A stretch of DNA of 16,805 nucleotides, taken from a bacterium UBP1_UBA4783. Its GTDB lineage: Bacteria > Krumholzibacteriota > Krumholzibacteriia > Krumholzibacteriales > Krumholzibacteriaceae. Both the position numbers and the translations under genes were made by a program. Position 1 is the first letter of the stretch. Each line of letters opens with the position of its first letter. The notes under the pieces are model-generated. The model was not told the DNA's origin, ran no database searches, and worked only from the letters and a program-made list of their open reading frames with translations. Shown piece by piece: positions 12,914 through 16,805 of the stretch. The stretch spans positions 1-16,805 of the forward strand of contig DHHB01000077.1 in assembly GCA_002403075.1 (NCBI GenBank), read 5' to 3'.

Positions 12914-14035
12914 CTAGAACTTGAGCTGCAGATCCGCCTGCAGGCGTTTGTAATCGATCTCGTCGTCCGCGTCCTTGATCCCCTTCGTGTTCACGAAATA
13001 GGTGAGATCGAGGCTCACGTTCTTCGCGACGCCGTACGCGGCCCCGAGCTCGATCCCCTTGCCGTTCGTGCCGCCCCCGATGAAATCGGAGTCGGTGAAA
13101 GCGCCGACTACGGCGTCCGCTTCGAGCTGCCGGTAGTTCGCGTAGATCTTCACGGAACCCCTGTCCTTGCCGCTGCTCAGGGCGCCTCCGAAGAGCCAGC
13201 CGGCGCCGAGGCTGTCCGCCGCGACGTTCGTCACGTAGTTGCCGTAGAGCTTGAGACCGGCCTTGTCGGAGAGGGCGACGTCCACGACGCCGAGCGCCTC
13301 GAACTCGTCGTAGTCGAGGGCGTACCCGTAGACGTCCCCCGACGCGGTCGAACCGATGACCTTCTTCGAGTTGCCGTAGTTCTTGTCCGGCTTGTAGAAG
13401 AAGGGCATGTTCTGGGCGCCGCTGTAGTCGTAATAGCCTCCCCCGACCGTGATCTTGACGTCGTCGGAGACCTTCACGTTGAAGCCCGCCTGCACCCCGG
13501 CGAAGTACGATTCGTCGTCGGGATCGCTGTCTCGGACGTAGAACAGGCCGCCGTTCAGGAACATCTTCGCCTTCGCGCCGAGAGAGCGGCCGAACCGGAG
13601 CGCGAGCCCCTCGGGGTTGAGGTCGCCGTCCCACAGGAGCTCGGTCTTGTCCGCCGTTTCGAACGGGAGCTTCATCTTGCCGCCGACGACGGCGAGGCCG
13701 GCGATCGCTTTCGGATGAAAATCGAAGTAGGCGAGATCGAGGCTGAACCCCTTCGTGGCGAATCCGTCGGTGAGCGTCTGGTTCGTGGAAACGGGATCGT
13801 CCGAGCCGGACGCGAGACCGATCGCCGCGCTCCACGCCTCGGATATCTCCGCCTCGGCCCTGAGACGCGCGCGAATCCGCCAACGATTGTTGTCTTCCTT
13901 GTCCTCCACCTGAATGAGCTCGTGGCGGTGGCGGAAATCCCCTTTGATTTTCAGCTTCTCGTGCCACTCGCCGGCGCGGACCATCGCCGGCAGCACCATG
14001 ACACCGACGATCGCTGCTACGACTCTCGTTCTCAC
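12914..14035 (-). CDS. Outer-membrane porin, probably phosphate-regulated
   Basis: This 373-residue beta-barrel protein should form an outer-membrane channel. The signal peptide spans about residues 1-21 (cleavage near MVRA-G). The mature part opens with EWHEKLKIKGDFRHRHELIQ and a long run of alternating strands such as RWRIRARLRAEAEIS and LAVVGGKMKLPFE, and ends in a phenylalanine-terminated strand (LQADLQLKF). It resembles the putative-porin group (Pfam Porin_5-like, by eye only) more than classical OprP, although position and control suggest a phosphate or anion role. The GTG at 14035 is chosen because GGAGG lies 8 bases upstream; a longer in-frame start at 14080 has no such site. A Pho box about 80 bases upstream predicts induction by phosphate starvation. 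It lies between phoR and pstS on the same strand. Confidence 0.88.
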   Translation of the reverse strand: MRTRVVAAIVGVMVLPAMVRAGEWHEKLKIKGDFRHRHELIQVEDKEDNNRWRIRARLRAEAEISEAWSAAIGLASGSDDPVSTNQTLTDGFATKGFSLDLAYFDFHPKAIAGLAVVGGKMKLPFETADKTELLWDGDLNPEGLALRFGRSLGAKAKMFLNGGLFYVRDSDPDDESYFAGVQAGFNVKVSDDVKITVGGGYYDYSGAQNMPFFYKPDKNYGNSKKVIGSTASGDVYGYALDYDEFEALGVVDVALSDKAGLKLYGNYVTNVAADSLGAGWLFGGALSSGKDRGSVKIYANYRQLEADAVVGAFTDSDFIGGGTNGKGIELGAAYGVAKNVSLDLTYFVNTKGIKDADDEIDYKRLQADLQLKF

Positions 14036-14117
14036 TCTCGGCACCTCCTCGGTTCGGGTTCGTGAGAGCGATCCTGACACGGCCCTCGCGCGCCTCGCGC
14101 CTCGGCCGTCGCGACAT

Positions 14118-14171
14118 ATGATACGGAAGAGCCGTTAGGGGATTATGAGGGGGGCGTGAGTTTTTCGCGAG
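14118..14171 (-). promoter_or_regulatory. Pho-box promoter of the porin gene (four 11-bp repeats)
   Basis: On the transcribed strand CTCGCG (14171-14166), CTCACG (14160-14155), CTCATA (14149-14144) and CTAACG (14138-14133) repeat every 11 bases. Nine bases later comes TATCAT (14123-14118), a good -10 and the same spacing as at pstS. The element sits in the gap between phoR and the porin. The predicted start near 14111 gives a leader of about 75 bases. Confidence 0.82.
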
Positions 14172-14188
14172 CGCGCAAGGCGCCGCCG

Positions 14189-15967
14189 TTACGCCGGTTG
14201 CGGCAGACGGATCGTGAACGTGCTGCCCGCGCCGGGCGCGCTCTCGACCGACACCGAACCGCCGTGGGCCTGCACGATGTGTTTCACGATCGAGAGTCCG
14301 AGGCCGGTGCCGCCGAGCTTGCGGCTGCGCGCCTTGTCGACGCGGTAGAACCGCTCGAAGATGCGCGCGAGGTGCTCGCGCTCGATCCCGCAGCCGCGGT
14401 CGGCGACGTCGATCCGGATCCCGTCGCCGTCCGGCCGCGCGGAGATCCGCACGGAGCGGCCAGCGTCGCTGTACGTCACGGCGTTGTCGATGAGGTTGAC
14501 GAGGGCCTGCTCGATGAGAGCGGGATTGATCGTCGCCGCGACGCTTTCGTGGCAATCGAGCTCGAGAGCGACCCCTTTCTCCTTCGCCGCGCGCCCGCAG
14601 ATCTCCATCGCCTCGAGGAGAACGCCGCGGAGCGGGACGCGCTCGAGCGACACCCCGCCGCGCGTTCCGTTCTGCTCGAGACGGGAGAGGAAGAGGAGAT
14701 CCTCGACGATCGAGTTCATCCGGTCCGCCTGCTTCGCGATGATGTCGAGAAATTTCTTCGCGTCGTCGGCTTCGTGAGCCGACCCGTCCCGAAGCGTCTC
14801 GATGAAGCCCTTGATCGACGTGATCGGGGTCTTGAGCTCGTGCGAAACGTTCGCTACGAAATCGCGCCGCACCTCCTCGAGGCGCTGCAGCCGCGTGACG
14901 TCGTTGAGAACGATGACGGCGCCGATCCGCCGCCCTTCGGCGTCGCGGAGCTCCGCTCCGTGCGCCTGCAGGAAACGCTGTCCGAGCGGACCGCGGAGCG
15001 CGACGTCCCCCTCGACGGGCTCGGCGCTCGAGAGCGCTCTCTTCACGAACTGCTGGAGCTCGGGGTTGCGGACGATCTCCTGGATGCTCCTGCCGACGGC
15101 GCCCGCCTCGCTTGCGTCGAGAAACGAGGCGGCCGCGCGGTTGAGCCGCATGATCCGCTCGTCCATGTCCACCGCTACGAGCCCTTCGACCATGCTCGCG
15201 AGCACCGCTTCCTGCTCGTTCCGCTGCCCCACCTCCGCGCGGATGCGCCCGTCGAGGCGCTCGGCGAGCTCGTTCAGCTTTTCGGCGAGCTGGCCCGCCT
15301 CGTCGAGCCGGTATACGGGCAGACGGTACGAAAGGTCGTTGCCGGCGAATCGTTCCATTCCCCGCTTGATCTCGTCGAGGGGACGGCTGATCCGCCGCGC
15401 GACGGCGTAGCTCGCGACCCCGGCGAGCACCGCCGCGACGAGGCCGCCGGCGGCGATGCGGATCCGGAGGCCCCGGAGCCTGTCGTCGATCGCCGTGAGC
15501 GGCATCGAAACGCGGACCGCGCCGACGACGGCGCCGCCGCGCCGGACCGGCACCGCGACGTACATCTCGTTTCGCCGCAGGGTGTCGCTGAACCTCGTCG
15601 CCCTTCCCGTGCCGCCCGCGAGCGCTCCGGCGAACTCTGGCCTGTCGGCGTGATTCTCCATGCGTCCCGGCGTCTCGTCGGAATCGCCGATCACCCGGCC
15701 GCCGGCGAGGACGACCGTCGCGCGGGTGCCCGTGGCGCGGCCGAGATCCTTGCACAGCGAATCGACGGCGGCCTCGCGCGAGGCGATAACGGCCTCGTCG
15801 AGCGAGCGCTCGACGAGACGAGCTTGCGCGCCGAGGAACTCCTCCGTGGCGCGCACGTGAAAATCGCGCATCGAACGCGAGACGTAGACGCCCGTCGCGA
15901 GCAGCGCCGCGGCGACGATGAGCAGGTGGTACGGGTAGAGATGCCAGAGAAGCGATCGGCGGCGCAT
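14189..15967 (-). CDS. phoR: Phosphate-regulon sensor histidine kinase PhoR
   Basis: This 592-residue membrane kinase phosphorylates PhoB when phosphate is scarce. In order: TM1 (about 12-30); a periplasmic sensor domain of about 135 residues (31-168) that looks Cache-like; TM2 (about 170-190); HAMP (about 190-243); PAS (about 250-360); HisKA with phospho-acceptor His376 in VSHELKTP; and HATPase_c with N-box Asn495 (LIDNAV), G1 DRGCGI (523-528) and G2 GGTGLGLS (552-559). This long form resembles Bacillus-type PhoR; E. coli PhoR has almost no periplasmic domain. The ATG at 15967 is one base after the phoB stop, with GGGAG upstream, so the two are co-translated. PhoR could be mistaken for another PAS-HAMP kinase, but the Pho context settles it. 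Confidence 0.95.
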   Translation of the reverse strand: MRRRSLLWHLYPYHLLIVAAALLATGVYVSRSMRDFHVRATEEFLGAQARLVERSLDEAVIASREAAVDSLCKDLGRATGTRATVVLAGGRVIGDSDETPGRMENHADRPEFAGALAGGTGRATRFSDTLRRNEMYVAVPVRRGGAVVGAVRVSMPLTAIDDRLRGLRIRIAAGGLVAAVLAGVASYAVARRISRPLDEIKRGMERFAGNDLSYRLPVYRLDEAGQLAEKLNELAERLDGRIRAEVGQRNEQEAVLASMVEGLVAVDMDERIMRLNRAAASFLDASEAGAVGRSIQEIVRNPELQQFVKRALSSAEPVEGDVALRGPLGQRFLQAHGAELRDAEGRRIGAVIVLNDVTRLQRLEEVRRDFVANVSHELKTPITSIKGFIETLRDGSAHEADDAKKFLDIIAKQADRMNSIVEDLLFLSRLEQNGTRGGVSLERVPLRGVLLEAMEICGRAAKEKGVALELDCHESVAATINPALIEQALVNLIDNAVTYSDAGRSVRISARPDGDGIRIDVADRGCGIEREHLARIFERFYRVDKARSRKLGGTGLGLSIVKHIVQAHGGSVSVESAPGAGSTFTIRLPQPA

Positions 15968-15968
15968 G

Positions 15969-16658
15969 TCAGCTCTCCCGGTAGCGGTACCCGACGCCGC
16001 GGACCGTTTCGACTCGTTCGCCGAGCGCGCCGAGCTTCTTCCGGAGCCCGACGATGTGGACGTCCACGGAACGGTCGGTGACGGGGTACTCGTCCCCCCG
16101 CGCCGCGTCGATGATCTGCTGCCTCGTGAACACCCATCCCGGCCGGCGGGCGAGGAGATGGAGGATGCGGAACTCGGTCGAGGTGAGATCGATCCTTTTC
16201 CCCCGCGCCGCGACTTCGTGGCGGCCGGGATGGATCACCAGATCCTTGAGCTTGATGACCGCGGTCTCCTCGGCCGGCGCCTTCGTCTTCCGACGGAGAA
16301 CGGCGCGGATGCGCGCGATCATGACGCGCGGGCTGAACGGCTTCGTGATGTAGTCGTCGGCGCCGAGCTCGAGGCCCGCCACGATATCGGGCTCCTCCCC
16401 CCGCGCGGTGAGCATGACGACGGGGACGTTCGCCGTGCGGGGATCGCGCTTCAGGGTGTTGCAGACCTCGAACCCGTCGACGCCCGGCAGCATGAGATCG
16501 AGAAGGACGAGGTCGGGCGGCTTCGCGCGCGCCGATTTGAGCGCCTCTTCGCCGGAAACGGCCTTCGTCACGCGATACCCCGCCTTCACGAGGTTGTAGC
16601 TCACGAGCTCGAGGATATCCTCCTCGTCGTCGACGACGAGTATATGTTCGGCGCTCAT
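15969..16658 (-). CDS. phoB: Phosphate-regulon response regulator PhoB
   Basis: This 229-residue OmpR/PhoB-family transcription factor should bind the Pho boxes in this window. The receiver domain (about 4-120) has the acidic pair Asp10/Asp11, phospho-acceptor Asp54 in LLDLMLPG, the switch Thr84 and the conserved Lys106 (TKPF). The winged-helix DNA-binding domain (about 133-227) contains DLTSTEFRILHLLARRPGWVF and the recognition helix region DRSVDVHIVGLRKKLG, followed by ETVRGVGYRYRES. The length is that of PhoB. The ATG at 16658 has GAGG 6 bases upstream. It heads the phoB-phoR operon behind a Pho-box promoter, so it is likely autoregulated. Confidence 0.96.
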   Translation of the reverse strand: MSAEHILVVDDEEDILELVSYNLVKAGYRVTKAVSGEEALKSARAKPPDLVLLDLMLPGVDGFEVCNTLKRDPRTANVPVVMLTARGEEPDIVAGLELGADDYITKPFSPRVMIARIRAVLRRKTKAPAEETAVIKLKDLVIHPGRHEVAARGKRIDLTSTEFRILHLLARRPGWVFTRQQIIDAARGDEYPVTDRSVDVHIVGLRKKLGALGERVETVRGVGYRYRES

Positions 16659-16703
16659 GCGGAGCCTCGCTTTCGCCGCGAATCCCGTAGGCGGCAGTAG
16701 AAT

Positions 16704-16773
16704 AGTATATCCGTACGGAAGAATAACAGGAAAATGCGAGGCGGCCGTTAGGGGCTCGTGAGTTTTCCGTTAG
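16704..16773 (-). promoter_or_regulatory. Pho-box promoter of phoB-phoR (five 11-bp repeats)
   Basis: On the transcribed strand CTAACG (16773-16768), CTCACG (16762-16757), CTAACG (16751-16746), CTCGCA (16740-16735) and CTGTTA (16729-16724) start exactly 11 bases apart. TATACT at 16709-16704 is the -10, 14 bases after the last hexamer, a wider gap than at the other two promoters. The first three units are the best matches. The predicted start near 16697 gives a leader of about 39 bases. The remaining 32 bases to the window edge show nothing recognisable. Confidence 0.82.
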
Positions 16774-16805
16774 CGAAAAAACCTCGGGTCCGCCGGCGCG
16801 CGCGG

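Noticed and set aside
12788..14065. A 425-codon plus-strand open frame antisense to the porin and the pstS promoter
   Set aside because: It runs through a Pho-box promoter, has no ribosome-binding site of note and encodes no known domain; it is the complement of the porin reading frame.
12876..15755. A 959-codon minus-strand open frame overlapping phoR and the porin in another frame
   Set aside because: The product is almost all Arg, Ala, Gly, Pro and Ser, with no recognisable domain, while the overlapping frames encode a textbook kinase and a porin.
1..16805. Search by eye for CRISPR arrays, insertion sequences, integrase or transposase genes, tRNA and rRNA, toxin-antitoxin or defence genes
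   Set aside because: No spaced direct repeats of CRISPR size, no terminal inverted repeats flanking a transposase, and no cloverleaf or rRNA sequence was recognised; all sizeable regions are accounted for by ordinary chromosomal genes.

Overview
The window is GC-rich, gene-dense bacterial chromosome from a Gram-negative (diderm) organism. The evidence is a TonB-dependent outer-membrane receptor, a beta-barrel porin, an OmpA-type peptidoglycan-binding protein, and a phosphate-binding protein with an ordinary signal peptide and no lipobox cysteine. I cannot fix the phylum from the sequence. The mix would suit a deltaproteobacterium-like lineage or a poorly cultured high-GC FCB-type phylum. No mobile element, phage gene, CRISPR array, tRNA or rRNA was seen, and no gap between genes exceeds about 200 bases.

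Layout from left to right. (1) Positions 1-2251, minus strand: the 5' end of an unidentified, probably membrane protein, then a LOG-family (TIGR00730-type) Rossmann protein and a GT4 glycosyltransferase. (2) Positions 2387-4495, plus strand, divergent from the first block: a polysaccharide deacetylase overlapping a two-domain GNAT acetyltransferase. With the glycosyltransferase this looks like a small glycan-modification group. (3) Positions 4597-5376: a monocistronic OmpA-family protein with a glycine-zipper segment, its own promoter and a perfect hairpin terminator. (4) Positions 5396-7528: promoter, cobalamin riboswitch and BtuB-like TonB receptor, so vitamin B12 uptake is probably switched off by B12. 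(5) Positions 7517-7885: a dodecin without the usual flavin-stacking tryptophan, with its own promoter and terminator. (6) Positions 7884-16773, minus strand: a complete phosphate-starvation locus read right to left as phoB-phoR, porin, pstS-pstC-pstA-pstB-phoU.

The phosphate locus is the most informative part. PhoR senses and PhoB regulates. The porin probably admits phosphate across the outer membrane, PstS captures it, PstCAB imports it and PhoU reports transport status. Upstream of phoB, of the porin and of pstS there are tandem hexamers (consensus CTMACG on the coding strand) repeated every 11 bases, each set ending shortly before a -10 box. These fit Pho boxes closely, and together they give a usable PhoB-site model for this organism. 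PstA has a roughly 180-residue extracytoplasmic insertion and PstC an extra hydrophobic insertion of about 70 residues. I did not find a convincing wholly new system. The points most worth following are the Pho-box architecture, the enlarged Pst permeases and the Trp-less dodecin.
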